NCBI GenBank assembly: GCA_919901855.1
Contig: CAKKQC010000027.1
Location: 87,612-151,611 of the forward strand
Source of the DNA: a bacterium
GTDB lineage: Bacteria > Oederibacteriota > CAKKQC01
Direction of reading: 5' to 3'
DNA length: 64,000 bases
Positions within the stretch are counted from its first letter, which is position 1; each line of letters opens with the position of its first letter. Made by a program: the position numbers and the translations under genes. This document shows, piece after piece, positions 7,235 to 15,382 of this stretch. The notes beneath the pieces were generated by a model that saw nothing but the letters and a program-made list of their open reading frames with translations, was not told the origin of the DNA and did not search any database.

Positions 7235-7726
7235 TCATTTGGCGTATTCCGCCCAATGTGATTCGATGAATCCCCGCATGCCACCCTTGGGAGCGTACGC
7301 GGGATAGACTTTCCGGAATTCGTCCTCTGCGATCCCGAGGCTCGTCTTCGGCAGCACGTTCGTTTGTGAAACGAGATAGAGCAATCCTAGCGATGGAGCA
7401 CGTGACTCACCTTGATTGCAGTGAATCAGCGCCCTGTCCCCAGACGCGATCGCTTCCTTCGTGAAGGCAAGCGCTTCGTCGACGATCTCCTTGGCGATGT
7501 AGGCTGGCTCTTCCACGTCCACGAGGTTGAGGAAGAGTCTCTTGTCCCGTCTTGCCCACAGGTACTCAGGATGGTCATTGGGGGCGCCACGTCCTCGGTA
7601 TCCGAGGAGTTCTCGGTGGTAAGGTTCCTTGCATGCGTGGACCGTCCACCATCCAGCCTGACCGATGACTGATTCCTCGAAGTCCGCTGCGGCTCCGACA
7701 AAGAGCCTCTGGCAGATCTCAACCAT
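7235..7726 (-). CDS. Dual-specificity/tyrosine phosphatase-like protein
   Basis: A 163-residue protein with the cysteine phosphatase signature ALIHCNQGESRAPSL: His102, nucleophile Cys103 and Arg109 give an exact CX5R loop. LFLNLVDVEEP (Asp70) is a candidate for the general acid. The length suits a minimal single-domain dual-specificity phosphatase fold. Such enzymes remove phosphate from proteins or, in some members, from nucleotides or lipids; the substrate here is unknown. It follows the GIY-YIG gene by 22 bases in the hsd transcript, so it may adjust a component of the R-M/toxin module or be cargo of the island. Confidence 0.8.
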   Translation of the reverse strand: MVEICQRLFVGAAADFEESVIGQAGWWTVHACKEPYHRELLGYRGRGAPNDHPEYLWARRDKRLFLNLVDVEEPAYIAKEIVDEALAFTKEAIASGDRALIHCNQGESRAPSLGLLYLVSQTNVLPKTSLGIAEDEFRKVYPAYAPKGGMRGFIESHWAEYAK

Positions 7727-7748
7727 TACTCGCCATTTTCATCTGCTC

Positions 7749-8606
7749 TCATCCGGCCACCTCGGCGTCCTGGATTTCCTTCAGCGTCCGGCCATCGGCG
7801 GCCTTCCATTCGACACGGCCGTTCGACGAACGTCCGAGGACGACCCCAGCGGCCGTAGAAGGAGACGAGAAGAGGTAGTTCTGCGAGAAGACGTACGCAT
7901 CGCCCTCCGGCCTCAAGACGCCATTCTTGATCAGTGCCACACGCAACTCCACTATGTAGGCATGACATGAAGGGACCTCGGACTTGGCTGCGCGGCTCCC
8001 TGATCGCACCTCGAATCCCTGCGGCGTCTCCACACCATCGGCCTCGACTCCGCGCGCCCTGAGGTGCAGCGCCGGCCCAGCCCTTGTCTCCCCCATGGCC
8101 TCGGAAAAGACGCTGACCCCCAGCACAGGGAAACAGAGAAGCATCTCGGACAGAAAGCCCTCCGCGTCCGCCGCATCGGCTTCCGAAAGAGACGGGAGCT
8201 GAGGAGCGTTTCCGTTGTCCAGAACGCAGCGCTTCGCATCCGCCGCCAGCTTCACCAACCGGGCTTCGAGATACTGGACATGGGCTTTGTTCAGATTCTC
8301 GTCCTTGCTCGTGAAGGCAATGCAACTGATCCAGAAGTCCTTCTTCGCCGCATGCTGGTCGAGACGTGGCCGGATCGGATCTCCTTCGCCTACGTAAACC
8401 AGAGGAAGCCCCGACTCTTCCGAGGGGCCGGTCAGGACGTAGACGCCAGTGCGGTCAAACTCCTTGCGTTGTCTCGTCTCTCCGAACAGCGAACGCGGAA
8501 CGACAAGCCCACTGCCATTCCAATTCGACTTCTCGATGGTCCGCAACCCATCCGGATTGCCCCCGGGCAGGAAGATCCTGATCGAATACGGCTGACTACC
8601 AATCAT
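7749..8606 (-). CDS. GIY-YIG nuclease with C-terminal DUF4357
   Basis: A 285-residue protein. The GIY-YIG domain covers about residues 50-125: GVYVL (54-58), then LVYVGEGDPIRPRLDQH (69-85) with the conserved Arg, and a candidate catalytic Glu in QYLEARLV (about 114). The C-terminus (YVFSQNYLFSSPSTAAGVVLGRSSNGRVEWKAADGRTLKEI) matches DUF4357, a small domain often attached to R-M-associated proteins. I chose the ATG at 8606 because GGAGG lies eight bases upstream; the in-frame ATG at 8630 lacks a comparable site. It lies 48 bases after hsdS in the same orientation, so it is probably co-transcribed and may act on DNA as an accessory defence nuclease. Confidence 0.82.
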   Translation of the reverse strand: MIGSQPYSIRIFLPGGNPDGLRTIEKSNWNGSGLVVPRSLFGETRQRKEFDRTGVYVLTGPSEESGLPLVYVGEGDPIRPRLDQHAAKKDFWISCIAFTSKDENLNKAHVQYLEARLVKLAADAKRCVLDNGNAPQLPSLSEADAADAEGFLSEMLLCFPVLGVSVFSEAMGETRAGPALHLRARGVEADGVETPQGFEVRSGSRAAKSEVPSCHAYIVELRVALIKNGVLRPEGDAYVFSQNYLFSSPSTAAGVVLGRSSNGRVEWKAADGRTLKEIQDAEVAG

Positions 8607-8654
8607 GTGGTCGCCTCCTGGATGACCCATCCCATGCCAGCTTCTCCCACTAGG

Positions 8655-10244
8655 CTACTCCACTCTGAACCGGTGGGGGTCGATACTGACCGGACCATCG
8701 ACGCGGATTTCACCGGACAGAAGTCGAGGTAGGAGCGCGTCCCGCAGGGCGGCAAGGGTGCGACGTCCCGAGTCCCCCCGATCCACTCGCTCAGAGATTC
8801 CTGTTGCGTACTTGTCGAACTCCTCCAAGATCGGCGGTGGCGGAACAACTTGTTTGCTCATATACGCGAGCTTCCTGTTCAGGCCCGACACAGCAGAATC
8901 AGCGCCGAGCGACGCGAGATCGAGTATTTCGAGAGCGTGAAACAGGAATTGCATACTGCTACAAATCCCCGAAGGTACGACGAAGAAGGCCGTGTCAATG
9001 GCGAAGAAGTCCTTGGGAGCCCAAGTGACAGTGCCCGGATTCCCCTTTCGGCCGACCACAATCCCCGGACCACTGGCAAGCCGTTGGTTGTGCCATCCTA
9101 TCTGGCCGTTCGAGCCATAGACCGGGACGTTGCCTTCCCGACGATCTCCCGCCTTCAGGGCTCTACCGTAGGCCAGTTCAAACACCTCTCCAAGCTCCTT
9201 CACCTCCCAGCCCGCAGGAATTAGTCCCAGTTCGGAGTCCTCGAAGGCACCGGGAAAGAGGTCAACGATCTCCGTGGGCAGGCAGGGATCGCGGCCCTCG
9301 GACTTGGCGCGGACGGGGTCAAAGTCAACGAACCAGGACTTGAAGAGGGCGCGGGCCATGGACTCGAGAGTCTCGTTCATCCGCCGGTTGAGCTCGATTT
9401 TGTCGTCAAGGGCGCCTAGGACATGCGCGATGGCGCGTTGCTCGGGTTCGGGCGGTAGGAGCACACTTAGAGACTTCAGCTCATCGGTGTTCAGACGTCC
9501 CGTGCCGTGTCCCGCGGAGTCCACGAGGCCGAGCAGACGATCCTTGTTGCCCAAGAGGACATAGGGAAGGAAGTCGCTTCTAAGGTCGGGTTTGGGGCAG
9601 ACGGCCTTCACGTCCTGGTTAAAAGCCATCGGGCGTTTGACGATACAGATGGGGACGTCATTGTGGAGCGTCATGCCTCTGACCAGGAGCATCACACTGC
9701 CGGCAGGCGTGAGTCTCGTGCCATTGGCCACGCCCAATTCCGTCACATGATCTTCCGTATCGTCGAGACGGAAGCGTTTCATGTCCTTCGCCGAAACCCA
9801 AGGAATCGATCCTCCCCAATACCGCGGATCGCCTTTGGCTGGCGTGCCACCGGAGAAGAAGTTAGCCACCGAGCCAAGGGATACCTCGCGCCACCCAACT
9901 GTCTTCCTTCGGTCATTCCCTTTACATACCTGAATCACCTCATACCCCTTCTCGATCACCTTCCTGAAGGAGTCAGAAATCCCGTGCCAGTCCAGGACGT
10001 CCACACGGATGGGAAGGTCGGAATCCGAAAAAGCCTCTTTGATCCGCGCGAGCAACTGCCAGTCGAGTTTCTCCTTGCCGACAATCGCCAGGTCGAGGTC
10101 GGAATGATCCTTGGCCGTCCATGTGGCGCGGGAACCGAAGGCCCGAACCTCGCGGTCGGGGACATGCTCATGGAGGATGTCGAGAACTATCTTGAGATGA
10201 TCGGGCCGGAGGTCAATCAACTGCTCGTTCCCGTATCTTCTCAA
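8655..10244 (-). CDS. hsdS: MNT nucleotidyltransferase (MntA-like antitoxin)-HsdS specificity subunit fusion
   Basis: A single 529-residue frame with two normally separate proteins. Residues about 1-105 are a minimal nucleotidyltransferase: AFGSRATWTAKDHSDLDLAIVG gives an exact GSX10DXD (G37-S38...D49-L50-D51), with a third acidic site in RVDVLD (81-85); MNT proteins of this kind AMPylate and neutralise HepT toxins. From about residue 117 it is a type I specificity subunit: first target-recognition domain (VGWREVSLGSVANFFSGGTP), central spacer (PPEPEQRAIAHVLGALDDKIELNRRMNETLESMARALFKSWFVDFDP), second domain (from AGWEVKELGEVFELAYG) and C-terminal repeat (ALRDALLPRLLSGEI). The linker is only about 12 residues, with no stop or good internal start. 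The start overlaps hepT by 32 bases. A sequencing indel that joined two genes is the main alternative. Confidence 0.88.
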   Translation of the reverse strand: MRRYGNEQLIDLRPDHLKIVLDILHEHVPDREVRAFGSRATWTAKDHSDLDLAIVGKEKLDWQLLARIKEAFSDSDLPIRVDVLDWHGISDSFRKVIEKGYEVIQVCKGNDRRKTVGWREVSLGSVANFFSGGTPAKGDPRYWGGSIPWVSAKDMKRFRLDDTEDHVTELGVANGTRLTPAGSVMLLVRGMTLHNDVPICIVKRPMAFNQDVKAVCPKPDLRSDFLPYVLLGNKDRLLGLVDSAGHGTGRLNTDELKSLSVLLPPEPEQRAIAHVLGALDDKIELNRRMNETLESMARALFKSWFVDFDPVRAKSEGRDPCLPTEIVDLFPGAFEDSELGLIPAGWEVKELGEVFELAYGRALKAGDRREGNVPVYGSNGQIGWHNQRLASGPGIVVGRKGNPGTVTWAPKDFFAIDTAFFVVPSGICSSMQFLFHALEILDLASLGADSAVSGLNRKLAYMSKQVVPPPPILEEFDKYATGISERVDRGDSGRRTLAALRDALLPRLLSGEIRVDGPVSIDPHRFRVE

Positions 10245-10629
10245 GCAGATACTTCACGTCCGGCAGGAACCGCCGCGCCACCGCCAGCACTTCCTCCGCG
10301 ACCACCTCGTCGTAGGTATGCGATGTGATGTTGCGTTTCTTCAGGTACTCGAGCCACGGCTCGGCATCCCGGACCATGCCCTGCTCGAAGCCGAGACGGA
10401 AGAGATCCTTGCTCGCGATATCATCGGAGTCTTCCAGACCGTACATCTCCAAATAGCGCCTGAGGAACTTGCGGGCCAGCTCGAACGTGTACTCGAATCG
10501 CTGGATGACCGCGTCGCGGAGGAACTTCCTCTCCTTGGCCTCCACCCCCAACGCCGAGGCGTCGTACGCCAGGAGCACTTCCTCGAACGAACGCGCCGCC
10601 TTTTCGAAGCTGGTCAGGTCCAATGCCAC
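10213..10629 (-). CDS. hepT: HepT-like HEPN toxin / nucleotidyltransferase substrate-binding protein (HI0074 family)
   Basis: A 138-residue all-helical protein of the HEPN superfamily, family HI0074/HepT. The motif RNITSHTY (R99, H104, Y106) is an intact RX4HXY: Arg and His form the RNase site of HepT toxins, and the Tyr is the residue modified by MntA-type partners. The long helices VIQRFEYTFELARKFLRRYLEMYG and DLFRLGFEQG are typical. It lies 23 bases after hsdM and overlaps the MNT-hsdS gene, so toxin and antitoxin are made from one message with the methyltransferase. Known HepT proteins cleave RNA and stop growth when not modified; that this copy is active is inferred from the intact motif. 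Confidence 0.85.
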   Translation of the reverse strand: MALDLTSFEKAARSFEEVLLAYDASALGVEAKERKFLRDAVIQRFEYTFELARKFLRRYLEMYGLEDSDDIASKDLFRLGFEQGMVRDAEPWLEYLKKRNITSHTYDEVVAEEVLAVARRFLPDVKYLLEKIRERAVD

Positions 10630-10652
10630 GTTGACGCTACCTCCTCATGAGT

Positions 10653-12218
10653 TCATATCTCGTAGCCAAGCCCCTTCAGGTTCTGCTTGATCGTCTTGTC
10701 CAGCCGCTCGCCTTCCGCCATCTGATCCTTGAGCGCCCCGGTCAGCCGCTTCATCTTCTCATCGAACGGCTCGCCGTCGTCGCGGGCCTCTTCGGCGCCC
10801 ACATACCGGCCGGGAGTCAGGACGTGACCGTGGGCGCGGATCTCGGTCAGCGTCACCGACTTGCAGAATCCGGCCACGTCCGCGTACTTGCACTTGCCGT
10901 CCTTGTCGCCACGCCAGGCGTGATACGTCCCTGCGATCCTGGCAACATCCACGTCTGTCAGGTCGCGGTGGACGCGGTCCGCCATGGTCCCGAGCTTACG
11001 GGCGTCGATGAACAGGACTTCCCCGGCGCGGTCGCGGAACCGCCGATCCTTCTTCTCCCGCGCGAGGAACCACAGAGAGACGGGGATCTGGGTGGAGTAG
11101 AAGAGCTGACCCGGCATGGCCACCATGCAGTCCACGAGGTCCGCCTCGACGAGGTTCTTGCGGATCTCGCCCTCGTTGCTAGCCGTGCTGGACATACTGC
11201 CGTTGGCCAGTACGAACCCGGCCAAGCCGGTGGGACCCAGGTGGTGGATGAAGTGCTGGACCCAGGCGAAGTTGGCGCTCCCGGCGGGGGGGACGCCGAA
11301 CTTCCACCGCTTGTCCTCGCGAAGCCGCTCTCCGCCCCAGTCGCTGGAGTTGAACGGAGGATTGGCGAGGACGTAGTTGGCGCGAAGGTCCGGGTGCAGG
11401 TCGCGGTGGAAGCTGTCGGCGGGCTCGGGTCCGAGATTCGCGTCGATTCCGCGGATGGCCAGGTTCATCTTGGCGAGCTTCCACGTCGTCGGGTTCGACT
11501 CCTGCCCATAGACGCTGATGTCGCCGACTTTGCCGCCGTGCTCCTGGATGAACCGCTCGCTCTGGACGAACATCCCGCCCGAGCCGCAACACGGATCGTA
11601 GACCCGGCCCGAATACGGGGCCAGCATTTCCACGAGCACGCGGACGACGCACCGAGGGGTGTAGAACTGGCCGCCCTTCTTGCCCTCGGCGCTCGCGAAC
11701 TCGGAGAGGAAGTACTCATAGACACGGCCGAGAACGTCCGTGGACCGGCTGGCCCGATCCCCGAGCGTAATCGTGCCGATGAGGTCCATGAGCTCGCCGA
11801 GACGCTGTTTGTCGAGCGAAGGGCGGCCGTAGTCGCGGGGAAGCACGCCCTTGAGCGTATCCTTGTTCGCGCGCTCGATCGCGGCCATGGCGTCGTCGAT
11901 CAGTCTGCCGATCGAGGGCTGTTTGGCGTTCGCGAGAAGGTGCGGCCAGCGGGCTTCCTTGGGCACCCAGAAGACGTTAGCCATCCGGTACTCGTCCGGC
12001 TCTTCCGAATCGGCGCCCTTCTTCTTGTCGACGACCAACTGCTGGCGGCGCTCCTCGAAGGCATCGGAGACGTACTTGAGGAAGATGAGCCCGAGCACGA
12101 CGTGCTTGTACTCAGCCGCGTCCATGTTGTTCCGGAGCTTGTCCGCCGCCAACCACAGCTTGGCCTCGAAGCCAAGATTGGCCCCGGTCCTCTGCGCGGA
12201 TGCGGCCTTCTTCGCCAT
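10653..12218 (-). CDS. hsdM: Type I DNA methyltransferase subunit HsdM
   Basis: A 521-residue N6-adenine methyltransferase, the usual length for HsdM. It has an N-terminal helical HsdM domain ([38 protein letters not shown]), FYTP (185-188), the SAM-binding motif [10 protein letters not shown] (208-217) and the catalytic NPPF (286-289). With HsdS it forms the M2S methylase that protects host DNA. It appears intact. It is the first gene of the island transcript, 48 bases downstream of the GH42-like gene, with its own -10-like hexamer only six bases before the ATG. Because HsdS carries an antitoxin domain, M2S complexes would also carry two MNT domains. Confidence 0.96.
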   Translation of the reverse strand: MAKKAASAQRTGANLGFEAKLWLAADKLRNNMDAAEYKHVVLGLIFLKYVSDAFEERRQQLVVDKKKGADSEEPDEYRMANVFWVPKEARWPHLLANAKQPSIGRLIDDAMAAIERANKDTLKGVLPRDYGRPSLDKQRLGELMDLIGTITLGDRASRSTDVLGRVYEYFLSEFASAEGKKGGQFYTPRCVVRVLVEMLAPYSGRVYDPCCGSGGMFVQSERFIQEHGGKVGDISVYGQESNPTTWKLAKMNLAIRGIDANLGPEPADSFHRDLHPDLRANYVLANPPFNSSDWGGERLREDKRWKFGVPPAGSANFAWVQHFIHHLGPTGLAGFVLANGSMSSTASNEGEIRKNLVEADLVDCMVAMPGQLFYSTQIPVSLWFLAREKKDRRFRDRAGEVLFIDARKLGTMADRVHRDLTDVDVARIAGTYHAWRGDKDGKCKYADVAGFCKSVTLTEIRAHGHVLTPGRYVGAEEARDDGEPFDEKMKRLTGALKDQMAEGERLDKTIKQNLKGLGYEI

Positions 12219-12224
12219 TACCTC

Positions 12225-12230
12225 AGTCTA
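12225..12230 (-). promoter_or_regulatory. -10 element of hsdM (leaderless type)
   Basis: Minus-strand TAGACT preceded by TGC (extended -10) and followed by only GAGGTA before the ATG at 12218. Transcription would start at or very near the start codon. Confidence 0.55.
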
Positions 12231-12266
12231 GCAAGTCGGCCGCCCGGGACCAGCGGGTCACGCCCG

Positions 12267-13679
12267 TCAACCCGCCAGGGGCAGTTGCGCCTTCCCGTGC
12301 TCGTCCTCGATCCCAGCCTTGTCCGGGAACTGGATGATCAGCCGGATGCCCGCCTTCTGCGCCTGGGTGAGCGCGTTGCGCGCGTCCCGGGCGATCACGC
12401 GGGCGAACGGGATATTGATGCCCGACGTGTACCGCCGGAGGAGGTCGGGCGCGGCGGCGAAGACGCCGTCCGAGATGACGTCGAGGTTCGTCTTCTTGCC
12501 CCCGTCCGTGGCCGCCATCCACAGGTTCCGGCACTGCTCGTAGTCGGTGCCGTCCCAGAACTGGAGCTCGGCCGCGCTCACGTAGATCGCGTGCCGGTTG
12601 TTGGCGGGCTGGGGCTGGGGCAGCGGCAGGACCTTGCCGAGCTCGCCCTCGAGGAGGCGGCCCGCCTCCTCGGTCAGCGGTTGCTGGATCGAGAGCATGC
12701 CGCCGAGCCGGTAGACGTCGAGCCCCCACTTGACCAGGTCCTTCTCCGCCCCCTCCTCCGGTCCCGCCTTCGCCGCGCCGCCGGGCGTCGCCTCGACCCC
12801 CCAGCTCGCGCCGTTGACCTCGCACGCGGTCCGGATAAGGGCGAGCACGAACGGATCGGCGGCCTCCTCGGCCATGACGAGGTCCGCGTGCCGACTGTAC
12901 CGGCCCAGGTCGAAAGCGAGCCGGTAGAGGTTGGTCCCCCACTTCTCCGTGGGCGTCCGGTACGCGTAACAAGCCCCGGGGAACCCGTCGTGCACGGCCT
13001 TACGCAGCGCGCCGACCCACGACGCGAGCGTCGAGTACCGGAACAGGTGGAAGTCGGCCTGCGAAGACTTGCGCACGCCCTCGCCCGCCTCAACCTTGTT
13101 CCAGTCCGGGAACGTCGAGTCCCAGGCCTCGTTCAGCGCCCGGATGTCCACGTACTTGTTCCGCAGCCACGTGCGGTAGGCCTCGAGGCACTTGGGGCTA
13201 TGGTCGAGGACGCCCCCGCCGGGCTGGTGCTCGAGGTCCTCCTTCAGGTGCTGGCTCAGGTCCTCGTACCACGACACCGTGTCCTTGAAGTGCGCGGCCG
13301 TGGCCGTGAAGAACGCGGCGACCCAGTCGCAGACCTGCTTGGCGTTCAACGTGAGCAGGGGCCGGCCGGACCGCCGCGACATGACCGGCGTGCCCTTGGG
13401 GTTCCGCATCCCGAACTCCTTCGTGTCGACCCAGCCCGGCGCAACGGAGTGGTCGAGCCCGAGCGCGACGTCGAGATGCTTCGCGCGCGCGAGCCGGACC
13501 GCCCACTCGACGGAGGAGACGTCGACCGGGCCGGGGCCCTTGGGGCACGCCCGGTCCCACCGGAGGTCGAACCGGACGCCCGTGTAGCCCTTGGCGGAGA
13601 CCCCGTCGAGGAGCGGGCTGAGCGTCTGGGGCACCCACAGATTGGGCCCGAGGTTGAAACAAGCCCACAGGGGTCTCAT
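12267..13679 (-). CDS. GH42-like glycoside hydrolase
   Basis: A 470-residue protein resembling the catalytic TIM barrel of family 42 beta-galactosidases. The stretch CLEAYRTWLRNKYVDIRALNEAWDSTFPDWNKVE is the characteristic GH42 segment; earlier, GYTGVRFDLRWD is the first barrel strand. NGASWGVEATPGG fits the region of the nucleophile Glu. The usual NE acid/base site after the WxxxN strand appears as VSWYEDLSQHLKE, so the acid/base residue is altered or shifted. No signal peptide was seen, so it is probably cytoplasmic. The GH42 C-terminal domains are absent. It is divergent from a small gene and a SASA esterase, which suggests a sugar-degradation locus. The substrate is unknown. Confidence 0.65.
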   Translation of the reverse strand: MRPLWACFNLGPNLWVPQTLSPLLDGVSAKGYTGVRFDLRWDRACPKGPGPVDVSSVEWAVRLARAKHLDVALGLDHSVAPGWVDTKEFGMRNPKGTPVMSRRSGRPLLTLNAKQVCDWVAAFFTATAAHFKDTVSWYEDLSQHLKEDLEHQPGGGVLDHSPKCLEAYRTWLRNKYVDIRALNEAWDSTFPDWNKVEAGEGVRKSSQADFHLFRYSTLASWVGALRKAVHDGFPGACYAYRTPTEKWGTNLYRLAFDLGRYSRHADLVMAEEAADPFVLALIRTACEVNGASWGVEATPGGAAKAGPEEGAEKDLVKWGLDVYRLGGMLSIQQPLTEEAGRLLEGELGKVLPLPQPQPANNRHAIYVSAAELQFWDGTDYEQCRNLWMAATDGGKKTNLDVISDGVFAAAPDLLRRYTSGINIPFARVIARDARNALTQAQKAGIRLIIQFPDKAGIEDEHGKAQLPLAG

Positions 13680-13688
13680 ACGGAAACC

Positions 13689-13694
13689 ATTGTA
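13689..13694 (-). promoter_or_regulatory. -10 element of the GH42-like gene (leaderless type)
   Basis: Minus-strand TACAAT, nine bases before the ATG at 13679. No Shine-Dalgarno site is present. Confidence 0.5.
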
Positions 13695-13713
13695 GCGCCC
13701 GCCGCCCCGCGGC

Positions 13714-13719
13714 TATACT
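13714..13719 (+). promoter_or_regulatory. -10 element of the small-gene/esterase operon (leaderless type)
   Basis: TATACT eight bases before the ATG at 13728. With the opposed TACAAT it makes a compact divergent promoter region of under 50 bases. Confidence 0.55.
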
Positions 13720-13727
13720 GGGCCATC

Positions 13728-13940
13728 ATGGATTTCAGCTTCGACGATGACCGGGGCGTAACCATCGCCATCCGCAAGGTGACGAACGGGTACGTGCTCA
13801 AGATGTACCGCCCCGCCAAGCCGTACCAGAACCACGAGCAGATCGAGGTCCACGAGATGGTCTTCATGGGTCTCGAGCCCTGCCTCGAGTTCGCGCGCAA
13901 GTTCCTCCAGAACCCCTGGGAAACCGAGGTCGGACGCTGA
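13728..13940 (+). CDS. Small protein of unknown function
   Basis: A 70-residue protein beginning MDFSFDDDRGVTIAIRKVTNGYVLKMYRP and ending LEPCLEFARKFLQNPWETEVGR. The first half looks like two or three beta strands and the second half like a helix. No family is recognised. Codon use matches the neighbouring esterase, it has a plausible promoter, and the next gene starts one base after its stop, so it is likely real and co-translated with the esterase. Confidence 0.65.
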   Translation: MDFSFDDDRGVTIAIRKVTNGYVLKMYRPAKPYQNHEQIEVHEMVFMGLEPCLEFARKFLQNPWETEVGR

Positions 13941-13941
13941 A

Positions 13942-15333
13942 ATGAAGATCACGCGGGGGCTCGCGCCCTGCCAGGTGCTCCAGCGCGACGCCCACGGCCG
14001 CGCGGCGGCCGAATTCGGGGGTACTGCTTCAGCCGAGGGCGAGGTCTGGGTCCGCGTCCGCCACGGCGCCGAGGACCTCGAGGGCCACGGCTGGAGGAAG
14101 GCCGGGCTCGCGCACGACGGCGCGTGGGAGGCGAAAGTCGCGAGCCTGCCCGCCGGCGGACCGTACCGCCTCGAAGCCGAGATTCGGCACGAGGGCCACA
14201 AGCTGGCCGGCCTCCACGTGCCCGACCTCCTCGTCGGCGATCTCTGGGTCCTCGCGGGCCAATCCAATATGGAGGGAGTCGGCGTCCTCCGCGACGTCGA
14301 GGCGCCCCACCCGCTCGTGCGCAACTTCGAGATGAGCGGTGTCTGGAAGCGCGCGGAGGAGCCCCTGCACTGGCTGCCGGAATCCCCCGACCCCGTCCAC
14401 TGGTGGGGCATGTCAGAGGCCCAGCGCAACGAGTTCATCCCGACCTACCGCAAGGACCGCGACCGCGGGGCCGGGCTGGGCCTCCCGTTCGCGAAGCACC
14501 TGGCCGAGGCGACCGGCGTCCCCATTGGCCTCCTCCCCGTCGCGCACGGCGGGACGAACATGGACCAGTGGGACCCCGCGAAGCGCGACATGGCAGGAAA
14601 CTCGCTCTACGGCTCCATGCTCCGCCACGTCAAGGCGGCGGGGGGCCGGGTCGCGGGCATCCTCTGGTACCAGGGCGAGTCCGAGGGGTTCGAGCAGGAG
14701 CCCTCGCCGTTCCTCGACCGGTCCCTCGCCTTCGTGAACGCCGTCCGGCACGACTTCGACGCGCCCGAACTCCCGTTCCTGTACGTCCAGATCGGCCGGG
14801 TCGTGATGCCCGAGGTGCCGGCGCGCCGCTGGACCGAGATCCGCGAGCTCCAGCGGCTCGCCCTCGATAAGCTCGCCCACTCCGCGATGGTCACCGCCGT
14901 GGACTTGCCGCTCGACGACGCGATCCACATGTCCACGCCCGCCCACAAGGTCCTGGGGATGAGGCTGGCGAAGCAGGCCCTGCGGCTCATGGGCCGGGAC
15001 AAGAAGATGAAGCCCGGCCCGGCGTTCAAGCGCGCGGACACCGAGGGCGAGAAGCGCGACCGGGTCCGGATCTGGTTCGAGGGGTTCAACGGCGACCTGC
15101 TCCCCGAGCGGCTCGTCCGCGGATTCTCGGTCCGGGACGCCGCGGGTGCGGACCTGGGTCTCCTGTTCGACGCGATGCCCGATCCCCGCGAGCCGGGGTC
15201 GGTCCTGCTGATGCTGCGCGCGGCGGTCCCCGAAGGCTCGTCGCTGTTCTACGGCTTCGGCACGGACCCGGTCTGCACCCTCACGGACTCCGAAGGCTTC
15301 GCGGCCTCCGCCTTCGGTCCGGTCAGACTGTAG
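13942..15333 (+). CDS. SASA-type carbohydrate esterase (sialate O-acetylesterase-like)
   Basis: A 463-residue SGNH-fold esterase of the SASA family, which removes acetyl groups from sugars. The nucleophile block is VLAGQSNMEGVG (about residues 106-117), LPVAHGGTNMDQWDP holds the oxyanion Gly/Asn region, GILWYQGESEGFE is the conserved block around residue 238, and DAIHMSTPAHKVLG carries the terminal Asp/His pair. An N-terminal beta domain precedes the catalytic core and a C-terminal beta domain follows. No clear signal peptide was seen, so the enzyme may act on imported sugars. It starts one base after the small gene. The divergent GH42-like gene is a likely functional partner. Confidence 0.82.
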   Translation: MKITRGLAPCQVLQRDAHGRAAAEFGGTASAEGEVWVRVRHGAEDLEGHGWRKAGLAHDGAWEAKVASLPAGGPYRLEAEIRHEGHKLAGLHVPDLLVGDLWVLAGQSNMEGVGVLRDVEAPHPLVRNFEMSGVWKRAEEPLHWLPESPDPVHWWGMSEAQRNEFIPTYRKDRDRGAGLGLPFAKHLAEATGVPIGLLPVAHGGTNMDQWDPAKRDMAGNSLYGSMLRHVKAAGGRVAGILWYQGESEGFEQEPSPFLDRSLAFVNAVRHDFDAPELPFLYVQIGRVVMPEVPARRWTEIRELQRLALDKLAHSAMVTAVDLPLDDAIHMSTPAHKVLGMRLAKQALRLMGRDKKMKPGPAFKRADTEGEKRDRVRIWFEGFNGDLLPERLVRGFSVRDAAGADLGLLFDAMPDPREPGSVLLMLRAAVPEGSSLFYGFGTDPVCTLTDSEGFAASAFGPVRL

Positions 15334-15361
15334 CCCTTCGACTCGAGGACTCGCTCAGGGC
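15333..15361. repeat. Palindromic repeat, copy 1 (CCCTTCGACTCG...CTCGCTCAGGG)
   Basis: GCCCTTCGACTCG, one base, then GGACTCGCTCAGGGC. The ends GCCCT/AGGGC pair. Copy 2 is at 16154-16202. Repeats of this CCCTTCGAC/GCTCAGGG type are scattered in many uncultivated high-GC genomes. Confidence 0.65.
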
Positions 15362-15382
15362 TGACGCCGCAACCGGCGTCAG
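15361..15382. terminator. Hairpin between convergent genes
   Basis: CTGACGCCG pairs perfectly with CGGCGTCAG around a CAAC loop. It overlaps the fecR stop and follows the esterase gene, so it may serve as a two-way terminator. There is no T-run. Confidence 0.4.

Noticed and set aside
10647-13940. 1097-codon plus-strand frame over hsdM and the GH42-like gene
   Set aside because: It is antisense to two recognised proteins and contains only the composition of a shadow; only its last 70 codons (from 13728) look like a real gene.
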